Source: Orychophragmus violaceus
Taxonomy: Eukaryota; Streptophyta; Magnoliopsida; Brassicales; Brassicaceae
NCBI GenBank assembly: GCA_030180135.1
Contig: CM058230.1
Location: 17,547,082-17,611,081, forward strand
Direction of reading: 5' to 3'
Length of the DNA stretch: 64,000 bases
Shown here: piece after piece, positions 23,983 through 36,282 of the stretch
Layout of the letters: each line of letters opens with the position of its first letter
How positions within the stretch are numbered: the stretch's first letter is position 1
The notes under the pieces: model-generated
What the model was told of the DNA's origin: nothing
Databases searched by the model: none
What the model saw: the letters and a program-made list of their open reading frames with translations, nothing else
Program-made: the position numbers and the translations under genes

Positions 23983-25177
23983 CGAGTTCATTCTCGACAC
24001 AAAGCGAGATTGGTTTCAAATGGGAAATCACAGGAATACGGGGTTGAATTCACGGAGATCTTCAGTCTGGTTGTTAAGCCTGTCTTAATACAAATTGTTC
24101 TTAATGTTGGAGTTGCTTTGAAATGGCCGATACATTAGCTTGATGTTAAAAATGCTTTTATTCAAGGTGATTTGGAAGAGACGATGTACATGCACCAACC
24201 ACCAGGGTTCGTCAACAAAACATTTCTTAACCATGTTTGCAAACTTCAGAAAGCAATTTATGGATTGAAACATGCACCACGGCTTGGAACTCTAAGTTTG
24301 CAAAGTTTCTGGTCGACATGGGTTTCTTATGTAGAAAGTCCGACATTTCTCTGTTTATTTTCAAAAACCAAGGAGATTGTGCATATCTCCTCATTTATGT
24401 TGACGACATCGTGTTGACTGCTTCTTCCCGGGCCACGTCTGTTGATCTCAAATCGAAGCTGTCCTTGGACTATGGAGACCATGTTCCGGATGCAACACTT
24501 TATTGCAGTTTGGCAGGTTCACTACAGTACTTGACACTGACTCGACCTTATATCTCCTACGCGGTACATCAGATCTGCATATACATGCAACAACCTCGCC
24601 TGCCCCATCTTGAAGCGCTAAAGCGCATCATTCGGTATGTTAAGGGCATCATCTCTCACGGCATTCAGATGGTTAGGCGACATATCGATAGTCTAAGAAC
24701 GTTTTGGATACGGACTGGGCTGGTTGTCCAAACACAAGAAGATCAACATCTGTGTATTGTGTGTTCCTCAGCCCCAACATCGTTTCTTGGTCTGCCAAAT
24801 GAAAGCCAACAACTTCTCGATCAATCTCGGAGGTGGAGTATAAGGGAGTTGCAAATTCAGTTGCTGAGCTAACATGGATTCAAAACCTTATGCTCGAAAT
24901 TCATCGTCCGATCAGGGAAACTTCTATGATGTATTATGATAATATCATCTCAGTCTACTTGTCTACGAATCCGGATATGCATCAGCGTACTAAGCACAAA
25001 GAGTTAGATATTCATTCTGTACGGGAAAATGTGGCAATTGGTGAAGTTCGAGTCATCTATGTTCCCTCTTCTTTATAGTATGCTCACATCTTTACTAAAG
25101 GTTTACCAACTTCGTTGCATAACAAATTTCGGAACAGCCTAACAGTTCGAAGAATCGACGATTTGACCGAGGGAATG
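23983..25177 (+). pseudogene. Copia-1 pol remnant, right piece (RT and RNase H)
   Basis: This continues the gene broken at 14126. Recognisable blocks are HKARLVSNGKSQ, then LDVKNAFIQGDLEETMYM and KLQKAIYGLKHAPR, the catalytic LLIYVDDIVLTA (near 24388-24420), and an RNase H part ending with the HIFTKGLPTSLHNKFR-type terminus. Several frameshifts are needed to follow it (for example near 24285 and 24840), and parts are missing, so it is an old Ty1/copia pseudogene. It ends in GAGGGAATG, a polypurine tract, before an LTR-like start at 25178. Confidence 0.88.
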
Positions 25178-25430
25178 TGTTAGAATATTCTCAATATTTT
25201 GTTGCTCAATTTTAGCTATATGTTTAATAGTTCAAACTATCCTGATATTGTGGATATCTTACGGATTTATTGTAACAACTCTGTCCTTATATGGACTTGT
25301 AAATCAGTCGTGAATATCAAGAGAAACATTCAGCTTTCATGTTTAAGTAAACATAATGGGGTCGTATATACACTTTCCTCGCGAGAGATATGTATGTGAT
25401 GCATGATGCATCTCATCACAAGTTGCCTCT
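25178..25430 (+). repeat. Probable Copia-1 3' LTR (right end uncertain)
   Basis: TGTTAGAATATTC starts right after the polypurine tract at 25178, as in many plant copia elements. A tentative end is near 25420 (CTCATCACA), but no second LTR is in the window to fix it. Confidence 0.5.
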
Positions 25431-25559
25431 ATGTGAGGAAAGTGTATTAACTGCTCAACACATTGCACATAATATTACCTCTACGTATGTAAAGTGTACT
25501 CACGACAGCCCGTGAATCGAATCAGGCCAGCCATGGGCATTTGTCGATCAGCCGGATAT

Positions 25560-26114
25560 AACGATGATATGACTGCCTAAACGGGTTAGAGCTTGATTGG
25601 TTCACCCGTTATCACCCGCGAAAGCTGAATTTGCGGGTGGTAGCAGTTGTTAAGTTTACTAACAATCATTGTAACAGTTTTCTATCATTTTAAACCGCTA
25701 CATACCGCTCAAAATTTAAAAGTTGCTTTCAGTTAGCGTTTGCGGTAGTGGATGATTGCAGAAAATCCATTTTAAAAAAAAATAGAAAAAAAACTTATCA
25801 TAAAATTAATAAAAATAGAAAACTGAAAAAAACAAATTTATTTTATTTTCTTCTATAAGATATTTTATATTGAATTATTATTCTTAATATATATATATAT
25901 ATATATATATATTAATTAGAATATACATAACTATTTATATAGTATATAAAAATGTTTAAAATCTCTTAAAAATGTATTTTCAGTTTTAATTTGATATGCA
26001 TATATACATATATATATATATATATATATTAGTTAAAATTATATTTGTCTGCATAATTATACTTAATTATATATAAAAAAAAAATTTTGTCAACAATATA
26101 AAATTGTTTAAAAC

Positions 26115-26172
<58 letters not shown>

Positions 26173-26191
26173 ATTAGTTATGTTTTTTGTC
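25560..26191. other. AT-rich intergenic DNA with TA runs
   Basis: No genes are present. TA-dinucleotide runs lie near 25888-25912, 26003-26030 and 26117-26170. Confidence 0.8.
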
Positions 26192-27255
26192 AACTAATTA
26201 GTTATGTTAGAACCAAAAAAGCTCAATCGTTGCAAGACCCATTCTCTCCCACCTCTCTCATGTTGCCCTAAAAATCTAAACATCCTTGTGCCGCTGTCGA
26301 CCTTCTGCCGCGGTGTATCTCCCACCTTTTGCAAGGTCTCGGTCCTTCACCGTGACCTTGATGCTTCTTCCCGGCTTTGGTAGTGTCTCGTGCTCGCTCG
26401 GGGTTCGTCGGGTGATGGACGGTGGCCGTGGGAGGGTCTGGCTCGGCGAATATAGAGGACAAGATCACGTCAGGGGTCCTTTCCGCTCTCCTTCTGTTGT
26501 CTCCCGCGGTTTTCGTGGCTGTTTGTCTTGGGTTTCGCTGTCGGTGGTCGATTGCTAGTCGTGACGGTGCGGTGGTGCGCATGAGCTTTTGGTGTTGGTG
26601 TCCGCCAGATGTCTTTCTTGAGGTCGGTCCTGCTTGGGGACAGCGGGATCCTTCCGATCTTCAGTTTTCCTGGTTCTCTCCTTCTCCGAAGGGTTATTTC
26701 CCTCATGGCTTCCTCCGTCGCTTCCATGGCGTATGTGTATGCCCCTTCTAGATTCTCCTCGGCGCTTGTTTTCTCGTCTGAATCTAGTGAGTATATGTCA
26801 CGGTGGAGGTCATGTTCCACCGAGACTTGTGATTGCTCATATTTCACTCATGTCTCCATTTCACGGTGGTGGCTCTTTGGCCACGGTTTCTGTCTTGGGT
26901 GTTGGTCATGTGCTGTCGGAGGTCAGTGAGGCTGGTGTTCTTCTTCGCGACAGTGCCTGCACTTCGGTGGCGGTTGTCCCCATCAAATTTCTCCGGCGCG
27001 GTGGTTGCTCCTTTCCACATCGGCGTCTGCGTCTCGGAGGCGGTCGATCCCGTTTGGAGCGTCGGCTAGGGTTAGGTTGGGTCTTCCTTTCTTAGGCTAA
27101 GGTTTCATCTCTATTTTGTAAAGACCCACTTTTATTTTGGTTTGGGCTTCTTGGTCACGTTCAATAAAAAATTTATAGTAGACCCAAAAACTGTAAAACA
27201 AAAAAAATTAGTTTAGTGCAACAAATATGTCACAAAAAACTAATTAGTTATGTTA
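26192..27255 (+). mobile_element. 1.03-kb GC-rich insertion with 18-bp target duplication
   Basis: AACTAATTAGTTATGTTA occurs at 26192-26209 and again at 27238-27255, flanking 1,028 bp. The enclosed DNA is much richer in G and C than its surroundings, has an AATAAA at about 27162, and ends A-rich on the right. A long, variable-length duplication plus an A-rich 3' end fits insertion by target-primed reverse transcription, as used by LINEs and retroposed transcripts. The open frames on both strands are short and I recognise no domain, so the source sequence is unknown. Confidence 0.65.
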
Positions 27256-27331
27256 ATTGGTGATTTATATTTTACCAAACTAATATGTTTGGTTGGATTT
27301 TTTTTTAACGCTGATACAAATTATGAAGACT

Positions 27332-27644
27332 GTTACAAGCAGAGCCGTAGCAACGATTTTGAGGGCCGCAAACGAGAAAAAAGGGCCGCTCTAGAAACCT
27401 TAATCCTCTGTATGAAACCAAAGGTTTCAAGTATTGGGTAGAAAAAAAAATCTCGCATAAAGGAAAATAGACAACGGAGCTTTCGAGTTTCGAACTCACG
27501 ACCTATGCGGGTGGAGAGACATCAATTGTACCACTAGGCTAAGGAAACTATCTAGTACTTGAGGGCCGAAAAAAATTTTAACATCTTCGAGGGCCGCAGC
27601 CTCTGCTTCTATGGCGTCTATCCAACAACGGCTCTGGTTACAAG
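27332..27644. mobile_element. 297-bp hAT-type MITE with 8-bp duplication
   Basis: The 8-bp direct repeat GTTACAAG (27332-27339 and 27637-27644) flanks 297 bp with terminal inverted repeats CAGAGCCGT and ACGGCTCTG. An 8-bp duplication and CAGAGCC-type ends are typical of the hAT superfamily. It is too short for a transposase. GAGGGCCG occurs near both ends. Confidence 0.82.
27485..27542 (-). other. tRNA-like segment inside the MITE
   Basis: On the minus strand TTAGCCTAGTGGTACAA resembles a polymerase III box A and GAGTTCGAAACTC a box B, in the order and rough spacing of a tRNA gene or tRNA-derived SINE head. I do not see a full cloverleaf, so I do not call a tRNA gene. Confidence 0.6.
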
Positions 27645-27756
27645 GACAATCTTATAGATAATACTACATTTGTTCTACGAGAATCATCCACGATCATGAT
27701 CAACGGCTCCACATGTTCCTTATAAATTTATCTCCATTAATCTTGTAAAACATGCG

Positions 27757-27822
27757 TATTCGAAAATTCGAACTCAGTATTTATCGGTGTACAGTTTTAA
27801 CCACTTAATCATTATGCCGCGG
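27757..27822 (-). other. Second tRNA-related (SINE-like) fragment
   Basis: The minus strand carries CATAATGATTAAGTGGTT and, downstream, GAGTTCGAATTTTC, again resembling boxes A and B. The ends are not definable. Confidence 0.35.
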
Positions 27823-28204
27823 TTGATTTCACTATGTTTGGTAGGATAACAACGCGGTTTTGCAATAAATGGTGGGTCCCATGTGCAGAGGTATGTTCTT
27901 CCCTAATCGGCTACTCAATAATTAAATTACCATCATATTTATATGCTTTTCTACTTAAAAGTCACTACGCGTAACAAGTAATCTCACTCAATTTGTTTTG
28001 TCTGACAACATTAAAAAAAAGCTATCTCAATTTGATCCTCTCTATATTTTCTTCCCAATAATGCGTTAACTTTGTTGAAAAAAATATAATTTAATATATT
28101 CGCTCTAGATAAAAAAAAAACTTCTTAAGAAAAATTCGACCAAGAAAATAAAAAGATAAAAGAAAGTCAAAAGAGAATTAAATTGTGAATCAAAACAATT
28201 ATAA

Positions 28205-28870
28205 ATCAAAAGTAGGTCTGGATATTTTTACCTGAGCCCGAGTATCCGACCCTAAACTAATCTGAAAATTTTTGGTCCGGATCGAGTTCGGGTCTAAGAT
28301 TTAGAATATATTGGGTATAATGATCGAAGACTTACAAATACAAGTTCCTGTCCGGATTTTACTATCGGGTCTTTCGAATACACATTGAAATCTATAAATA
28401 ATATATTAAGTAATTATTAAAACATGTTAAAACTTGTTAGTAACTTGTTAGAATTTGTTAGCAACTTGTTATAATCTGTTAGGAACATGTTAGTAGTTGA
28501 CCTAACAAAATCCAATAGAACCAGATATAACCCATATGATCCGATAGAACCTTATAAAACATGTAGTTTTCAAATATTTTTACATGTTTTACGGGTATTT
28601 ACAGAGTTTTTGCGTATTTTATACCCAAAAATACATAAAAGAACCTGTAAACATCCAAATTTGAATGGTACTAGTAAAATTCAGGTTTTTGCAGGTATGC
28701 TACTAACAGACCTGAATCGACCCATACCCGAGAGGACATGACTCGAACCCGACCCGAAAATATACAAGTTCTTAAATAAGTCTTATGTTTCTATATATGT
28801 TAGATCTGAAACCTGCGAAGATCCAATCCGGACCCGATTTGAATACCCGAATGCTCAAACCTAATAAAAA
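28205..28870. repeat. Dispersed-repeat-like block with inverted GGGTAT/ACCCGA words
   Basis: The left end (TAGGTCTGGATATTTTTACC) and the reverse complement of the right end (TTAGGTTTGAGCATTCGGG) are loosely similar. Words such as acccga and tcgggt recur inside. It may be an old MITE or Helitron remnant. No gene is present; the short open frame at 28487-28741 has no recognisable domain. Confidence 0.35.
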
Positions 28871-29099
28871 ATGTGGTGACTAATAGAAACAATTTTTTTT
28901 GCTTAGATTCAAATTTTATTTAATGAGAATATTTATTAAATTAAAATATCAAAAACTAGTTTTAAACTTATAAAAATTATGGTCACAAAATCTAAAATTT
29001 CTACGATATTTCAAAAAATATAATTATAATCAACTAAAGAATTCAAATTTTTATTATTATTTGTTTTCTAAAATTTCTGGCATTTATATACTAAATTAG

Positions 29100-29755
29100 T
29101 ATGATTCGTTCGCATCATGTGCGAACACAATTATTATTATAAATAATTTTTTTATAAAAAATATCAAATTAATTTAACAAAAATAATATTATAAAAATAT
29201 ATATGATACTATTTATAATTAAACATACATACATTATTATATTTAATAAGGTACTTTATAATTTATTATTAAAAATTAATAGTAATAAAATAAATTGTAA
29301 TTATATATTTTATGTATAAAAATTAATACATAACATTATATTTAAAATATTTTATCATTTATATATATATATAAATATATAAATTTAAAATTTATATAAA
29401 TAATACAAATGTACAATATGAAATTGAAAAATAATTTTTATTAATATTTAAAAATATTCATAAACATATTCATATTTATCATCTTTTTATTTTTTTATTG
29501 AAGGTTATGTATATCATCTTATTTTTTATTACTGAATGTTATGTATATATATAAAATAAAATTAAAAATATTTAAAAATATTTTCATATTTATCATCTTA
29601 TTTTATTTTTTTCATGTTTTATTTAAAATTGTTTATATCTCCAAAAAATATTTATAAATATTTCATATTTATCATTTCATTTGTTTATCGAAGGTTATAT
29701 ATATAGCTTCATAATAAAATTAAAAACATAGTAAAATTACTAATATAAATTAAGG
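29100..29755. repeat. AT-rich repeat unit, copy 1 (split by LINE)
   Basis: The unit starts tatgattcgttcgcatcatg, with a small hairpin (TTCGCA...TGTGCGAA). It is homologous to 31150-31870 in the same orientation. It continues after the LINE insertion at 31041-31149. No genes are present. Confidence 0.75.
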
Positions 29756-31040
29756 TGTGGAATAAAGATCTGAGATACCAGCCTATCACATGAGACCAGC
29801 AAAAAAAAAAACATATACTACTCAATTCTTATATATGGTGGATCAACTTACTGATCATTAGAATCATGTGTGGAGTAAAGATCTGATTGAAATGGTGATT
29901 GACCTGGAGGATGTGGCACGAATTCTGAGCATTCTGTTTAGCCGTCTTGGAAGATTATATTCATTAGGATGGTATTTCACAAAGTCTGGAAGATATACGG
30001 TTAATTCGGGTTACAATACATAGAGAGACTATCCGTATAATGGAGCGCTCCTTGTTTTTATGGAACCAAATATAAAAGTCCTGCAAGCATTTACGTGGAA
30101 GATAAAATTTCCCCCTAAAATACGACATTTCATATGTCAAGCAATTTTAGGATGTCTGTCAGTTACAAAAAAAATTAAACACACGAGGAATAAAGTGTGA
30201 TACTCGGTGTGTCCGGTGTGGAATGGAGGAATCAATAAATCATGTTATTTTTGAATGTTCACCGGTTCGACAAACTTCGGCACTGTCCAAAATTCCATCA
30301 AATTCGGACTCCTTTCCCACAACATCAATATACACAAATATGAATTATTTATTCTGGAGGATATCATCAGATAGTAATAAAGATGATAATCCATGGATTC
30401 TGTGGTACATACGGAAAAGCAGAAATGATATGGTTTATAGTCAAATTGACAGAAGCCCACATGACACAATCAGATTAGCACAAACAGAATCATTAACTTG
30501 AGGGATGCTCAATCTATCAGCGTATCTGAAGGCTCGGTAACTTCTGAAAACACGCAGACTTGTGGGAATGATATTGTTCAACATGGCCAATGGTTTTTTG
30601 TTGATGGATCCTGGAAGACAAAAGATACTTTTTCAGGACAAGGGTGGTATAGTTGTTATAAGGGAAATATAAATGTTATAATGAGATCATTGAATTAAAA
30701 AAAAAAAGTTTGTCCCCTCTTCGTGCGGAATTCGAAGCGCTAATATGGGCTATGAATGTATGAAGATTCTTCAGCAATCTCACATTACATTTGCAATGGA
30801 CTGTTCGGAATTGGTAAAGATTGTGTCTGAACCAGAAGAATGGCTAGCTTTCTCAGTCCACCTGGAAGAGTTTGAACGAAGGAAGAAGTATTTTACGACT
30901 TTTGAGCTTAAGCATATACTTCGCACAAGAAATAAGACGACAAAATGTCAGGCAGTCAATAAGTTTTCACGTTAGTTCGAAACCACTAGCATTGATAAAT
31001 GATAGATAGGTTATGTATTTTTATCTTGTTGTAAAAAAAA
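29756..31040 (+). pseudogene. Truncated LINE (L1-type) 3' end: zf-RVT and RNase H
   Basis: Several frames together read, in order, a GWYFTKSGRYTVNSGY block and WKIKFPPKIRHFICQAILG. A zinc-binding segment follows (CxRCGMEESINHVIFECSP), then an RNase H-like domain with FVDGSW and FAMDCSELVKIV. This order is the C-terminal end of plant L1-type LINE polyproteins (zf-RVT plus RVT_3). It ends in a short A run (31033-31042) followed by AATTAAGG, which also lies just left of the fragment (29748-29755). The insertion is therefore a 5'-truncated LINE inside AT-rich repeat copy 1. Stops and frameshifts rule out function. Confidence 0.82.
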
Positions 31041-31149
31041 AATTAAGGGTAACACAGTAATTAACCTAATTTCATTAATGATAAATTAGTAATCAATCAT
31101 TTTAATAGTGAATATAAAATCAGAAACACTTCTCAATTAATATAAAGAC

Positions 31150-31870
31150 TCATATGATTCGTTCGCACCATGTGCGATCATAAATATTATTAAACATAAT
31201 TTTAAAAAAAATAAAAGTTATCAAATTAATTTAACAGCAATAATAATATTATAAATATATATAAGACTATTTATAATTAAACATACATACATTATTATAT
31301 TAAATAAGATATTTTATAATTGAGTATAAATAAAATTAATAGTAATAACATAAATTGTAATTATATATTTTATGTATAAAAATTAATACATAAACATTTT
31401 ATTTAAAATATTTTATTATATATATATATATATATATAAATTCAAAATTTATATAAAGACTACGAATTTACTATATTAAATCCAAAAATAATATTTATTA
31501 ATATTTTAAAATATTTATATATTTTCATATTTATCGTCTTATTTTTTATTTTTATTAAAATTATATATTTCTAAAATAAATTATTTTTTATAAATATTTT
31601 CATCTTTATCATCTCATTTACTTTTTATTTTTATTCAAGCTTATGTTATCTGCAAAATAAAATTTAAAGCTTTTTTTTATAAATTTATTATTTCATTTTT
31701 ATCGAAAATTATGTATATCTCCTTAATAAATTAAAAATATAATAAAATTATCAATTTAAATTAAGGTTCTGTATGATAATTAGCTTAATTTTATTAATAA
31801 AAAATTAATAATTAATTATTTTGAAAGTGAATATAAAATTAAAAATATTTTTTAAATATAAAAATTTTCC
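31150..31870. repeat. AT-rich repeat unit, copy 2
   Basis: This is a direct tandem partner of copy 1, starting tatgattcgttcgcaccatg. Identity is clear but reduced by many small indels. No genes are present. Confidence 0.72.
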
Positions 31871-32263
31871 GCCGATTTTGAGTTAAATGATTTTTACGAA
31901 GAAAAACATAAAAATATATTAGACGTCGATTTGATCTGCACAGTTGCACTCTATTTTTTTCTTTTCTTCTCTCTCTTTGGCTCTGTTTTAAAAAGGTCAA
32001 ATCCCCAAACACAAAATAGCCACCTTTATTATCCAATCCAATCCCCTCTCTTCTCTCTTTTTACATACAACCCATGGCGAGATGATGACGACGATTCACA
32101 AAAACTAGGGTTCTCCATAAGCTACCTTACACGTTTCATCCAATTACATCCCTTCCTTCCATTCATCAATCATCATTATTTCCACCGACCACAATCTCGA
32201 GGATTATTGCTTCTGATTAGCCAATTGTAGCAACAGCGGATCTCCCAGATTCGTTCTATATCT

Positions 32264-32721
32264 GTATGTTCTTATTTATTCATTCCGACAAATCTACTTC
32301 TAATTCCTGTCTCCCTATGTTTGGTCTCTTTTTTATTTTCCAGATCGGGGGCTTACTTTTGTTATGTTGCTCTCAATCTAGTTAAGTAATAAATATCCTA
32401 GTTAATGAGTTAGTGTTTGGTATAGCTTGCTGGATCTATTAAGGTTTTCGTTAATCTTACGGATCTTTGTTAATTACCTTGAAAAGGAATTTTTTTTTTT
32501 TTTTTTTTTGCTTCTTCCTGAAGACAGCACTAAGTATATAAATATATCATTACGAATGTGAGCACATGTATCTGATCTAGTTTAAATATTCTTAGTATAA
32601 TTGTCTTGATTTCGATCTGTTGTCATGTCTGTGGACTGCTAATTGAAATCTAAAGCTACACACTTTTCTTTCCTCTTGATCTGATTTGGAGCTGATCTGA
32701 ATTTTGTTTTATGTTTATTAG
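32264..32721 (+). other. Probable intron in PMT2 5' leader
   Basis: GTATGT at 32264 and TTTATTAG ending at 32721, 7 nt before the start codon, are good splice signals. The enclosed 458 bp is T-rich, including a T run near 32490. The upstream exon would be the leader in 31950-32263. No transcript data support this. Confidence 0.55.
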
Positions 32722-32728
32722 CTTAATC

Positions 32729-34989
32729 ATGGCGTTGAAGTCGAGTTCTGCTGATGGTAAAACCAGAAGCTCTGTTCAGATCTTCATTGTGTTTAGTTTA
32801 TGTTGCTTCTTCTACATTCTTGGAGCGTGGCAACGAAGTGGTTTCGGTAAAGGAGACAGTATTGCTCTTGAGATGACAAACAGTGGAGCTGATTGCAACA
32901 TTGTTCCAAGCTTGAATTTCGAGACTCATCACGCTGGAGAATCTAGCATTGTTGGTGCGTCTGAAGCAGCAAAGGTCAAGGCTTTCGAGCCATGTGATGC
33001 TCGTTACACGGATTACACTCCATGTCAAGATCAGAGGCGTGCAATGACTTTCCCAAGAGATAGTATGATTTACCGTGAAAGGCATTGCGTTCCCGAGAAT
33101 GAGAAACTCCATTGCCTTATACCAGCACCTAAAGGATATGTTACACCTTTCTCATGGCCTAAGAGTAGAGATTATGTGCCTTATGCTAATGCTCCGTATA
33201 AAGCCTTGACTGTTGAGAAGGCTATTCAGAATTGGATTCAGTATGAGGGTGAGGTTTTTAGATTCCCTGGCGGTGGGACTCAGTTCCCTCAAGGTGCTGA
33301 TAAGTATATCGATCAGCTTGCTTCTGTGATACCTATGGAGAATGGAACTGTTAGGACTGCTTTGGACACTGGTTGTGGGGTAATGTCTTTTGTTTGATTG
33401 CCCTGTTGAGTGTTTTGATTACATTGTGGAACTTAATTGATACGTTTTGGTAGGTTGCAAGTTGGGGAGCATACTTATGGAGCAGAAATGTGCGTGCAAT
33501 GTCTTTCGCACCAAGAGATTCCCACGAGGCTCAGGTCCAATTTGCTCTAGAGAGAGGTGTTCCTGCTGTTATTGGTGTTCTTGGCACCATAAAATTGCCA
33601 TACCCAACACGGGCTTTCGATATGGCTCATTGCTCTCGTTGTTTGATTCCATGGGGAGCAAATGGTAAGACAAGTTTCTTAGTTCCTCTGACAAATGATC
33701 TGTTACTTTACTGAAGTCTTAATTCTGTTCTGGTGTTTTGAACAGATGGGATGTACTTGATGGAAGTTGACCGTGTGCTTAGACCTGGTGGCTACTGGAT
33801 TCTCTCTGGTCCTCCAATCAACTGGAAAATCAACTACAAGGCATGGCAACGTCCCAAGGAAGAGCTTCAAGAGGAACAAAGAAAGATTGAGGAAGCTGCT
33901 AAACTTCTTTGTTGGGAGAAGAAGTATGAACATGGCGAAATCGCCATCTGGCAGAAGAGAGTCAATGATGAGGCATGCCGTTCTAGACAAGATGATCCTA
34001 GAGCCAATTTCTGCAAAACTGATGATACCGATGATGTTTGGTATGTAGCATTTGATAGATAAACTGTAAGATTAAGTTTTGGCTCTAACCTGTAACCCAT
34101 TCATTTTCTCTAGGTACAAGAAAATGGAGGCATGTATTACACCCTATCCCGAGACAAGTAGCTCAGATGAAGTGGCTGGAGGACAACTTCAGGTTTTCCC
34201 AGATAGGCTCAATGCAGTGCCGCCTAGGATCTCCAGCGGTTCTATCTCTGGTGTCACGGTTGATGCCTATGAAGATGATAACCGACAGTGGAAAAAACAC
34301 GTGAAAGCGTACAAGAGAATCAACAGTTTACTTGACACAGGAAGGTACCGTAACATCATGGACATGAACGCAGGGTTTGGTGGATTTGCTGCTGCTCTCG
34401 AATCAACAAAGCTTTGGGTTATGAATGTTGTCCCAACGATCGCCGAGAAGAATAGACTTGGAGTTGTATATGAACGAGGACTCATTGGAATCTACCACGA
34501 CTGGTAAGGCACAGATAATTCACTCCTCTTGTTCTTACAACTTCTCAAAGCTCATTGTGTCTGATTTGAGACACTTTGTTCTGGTGTTAATATGGTTTTC
34601 AGGTGTGAGGCTTTCTCTACATACCCAAGAACATATGACTTAATCCATGCAGACCACCTCTTCAGTCTGTACAAAAACAAGTAAGTGTTTCTCTTTTTTT
34701 CAAACACTTGTGGATTGGGTGGGGTTTGAAGACTGCTAATGACTGAAACTGGAATCTTTTTAGGTGCAATGCGGATGACATTCTTCTGGAGATGGATAGA
34801 ATTCTCCGTCCAGAAGGAGCGGTTATAATCCGGGACGATGTTGACACATTGATAAAGGTGAAGAGAATCATCTCCGGGATGAGATGGGATTCGAAGCTGG
34901 TTGATCACGAGGATGGTCCTTTAGTTCCTGAGAAGGTTTTGATTGCCGTGAAGCAGTATTGGGTAACCAACTCCACCTCAGCTCACTGA
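32729..34989 (+). CDS. PMT2: Probable methyltransferase PMT2 (six coding exons)
   Basis: The coding exons are 32729-33379, 33454-33664, 33746-34040, 34114-34503, 34603-34680 and 34764-34989. All introns are GT-AG, and they join to 616 codons plus stop, the length I know for Arabidopsis PMT2 (At1g26850). The protein starts MALKSSSADGKTRSS. It has one membrane anchor (about residues 17-35), then a lumenal DUF248/Methyltransf_29 region with two nucleotide-binding-like blocks: LDTGCGVASWGAYLW (about 213-227) and IMDMNAGFGGFAAAL. The family consists of type II Golgi proteins related to QUA2, thought to methylate pectin. Sequence identity to the Arabidopsis protein is very high, so the gene is surely functional. 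An in-frame ATG at 32711 lies in the predicted leader intron, so I use 32729. It converges on ORC6. Confidence 0.96.
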
Positions 34990-36282
34990 AGTTTCTTTAT
35001 TTTCCGGTGTGACCTGACATTTTGATCAAATGATAGAAGCTTTCTTCGTCCTGAGGGAATGTGAGAGAGCTACACTCGTCTTTGTTACACTTTTCCAAGT
35101 ATTTTTATTTATTAATGTAATAGTTTATATATGTTTCCCAGTCCAAAAACTTGGAACTTTTGAGGTGTATCATTGAATTCTCAACTTTACAGTTTCCCAA
35201 ATCCAAAAGCCAACTAAGTTTTTCTCTTAACAACTCAAAAGTTTTGATAGTCACTCCCTATCTGGCTATCTCAAACACAATGCTAATCAGAAGCAAAGAG
35301 GAAGGCAGAGTCCAGGGAGTTGCTCTTAAACAAGATATAATGGGAGAGATTTCCAGGGAGGCAGAGTCCGCAGTTGTCATCCAAGGTCTTGATGGTTGCA
35401 AAGGAGAAGAAGAAGATTGAAGTTCTTGGAGACATACCCGAGATGAGGAATTATAAAAGCCCCACCAACTGTATTGAGGATAAGGCCTTCTAGTGGATGG
35501 TTGTATACAGCTCCATAAGCATATGGAACAACAAGCCTGTGTTGCTGAGAGTGGATATGTTAGTATAAGAACTTGTTGTGAAGTATTGCCATGTGAGGAC
35601 TATCATGGCTGTTACACACTGGCTAGCTAGAACCAAAAGAGAGAATTTTTGTGTCTTGCTAGACTCTGGGCATCACTTCCTGTCACCTGCGGACAACATA
35701 TGTCATGTTTAAATAATGCCAAAAACCAAAAGAATCATAGCTTTTTTTTTGTCGTCATAGCTTCGAACATACGTAAAATGTGCAAGAGATAAGCATGATG
35801 CTGTTCTGAGAACAAAAAAAAAATGTTGCAGGATTCATCAAATTGTTTAGAAACATAGAGGAAAAGTTGTCACAGAGCTCAAGAGGTTTTGATCCATGAA
35901 AGACATCATGTAGAAAATCTGATCCATGAGACATGTTTTGCAGAACCCTTTAACAGTCAATGCCAAAAATGGAGGTTGCTACAGATTTATGGATTTGACA
36001 TAAGGCCATTCTCTTAAATGTATGCCAAACTCCAAAACTATTCAGTTTAATTCACATCTCATGAAAGATGGAGATTTTTTTTCTTTTTTTGCAAACACGT
36101 ATATTCAATCTAATTATAATTTAGTATACATTGTCTTTCTTTCCTTAAAAAAATTGACAAAATTGAGCAAAATGGCTTAGGAAAATCATTCTTTTCAAGA
36201 ACTGTCATCTCCAAAGTTTTTTTTCTTCATGTGATGAAAAGTGAAAACAAGAAGACATTAAACTGGATCTGAGTCTTGACTA
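34990..36282. other. Intergenic DNA between converging PMT2 and ORC6
   Basis: It holds the 3' ends of both genes and no further gene that I can support. The 89-codon frame at 35151-35420 has no recognisable domain. Confidence 0.7.

Noticed and set aside
26268..27095. Open frames up to 153 codons on both strands of the GC-rich insertion
   Set aside because: High GC content alone makes stops rare; the frames overlap on both strands and match no family I know.
27485..27542. A functional tRNA gene
   Set aside because: Box A and box B are recognisable but no complete cloverleaf with paired acceptor stem could be drawn.
29107..29127. Hairpin TTCGCA...TGTGCGAA as a Helitron 3' end
   Set aside because: The hairpin is at the start of the AT-rich repeat and no CTRR end or matching TC start could be placed.
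33447..33668. Alternative frames inside PMT2, ORC6 and CUL3 exons and introns
   Set aside because: They are shadows of the spliced genes in other frames.
35151..35420. An 89-codon frame downstream of PMT2
   Set aside because: No domain, no recognised homologue, and it lies in the 3' flank of PMT2.
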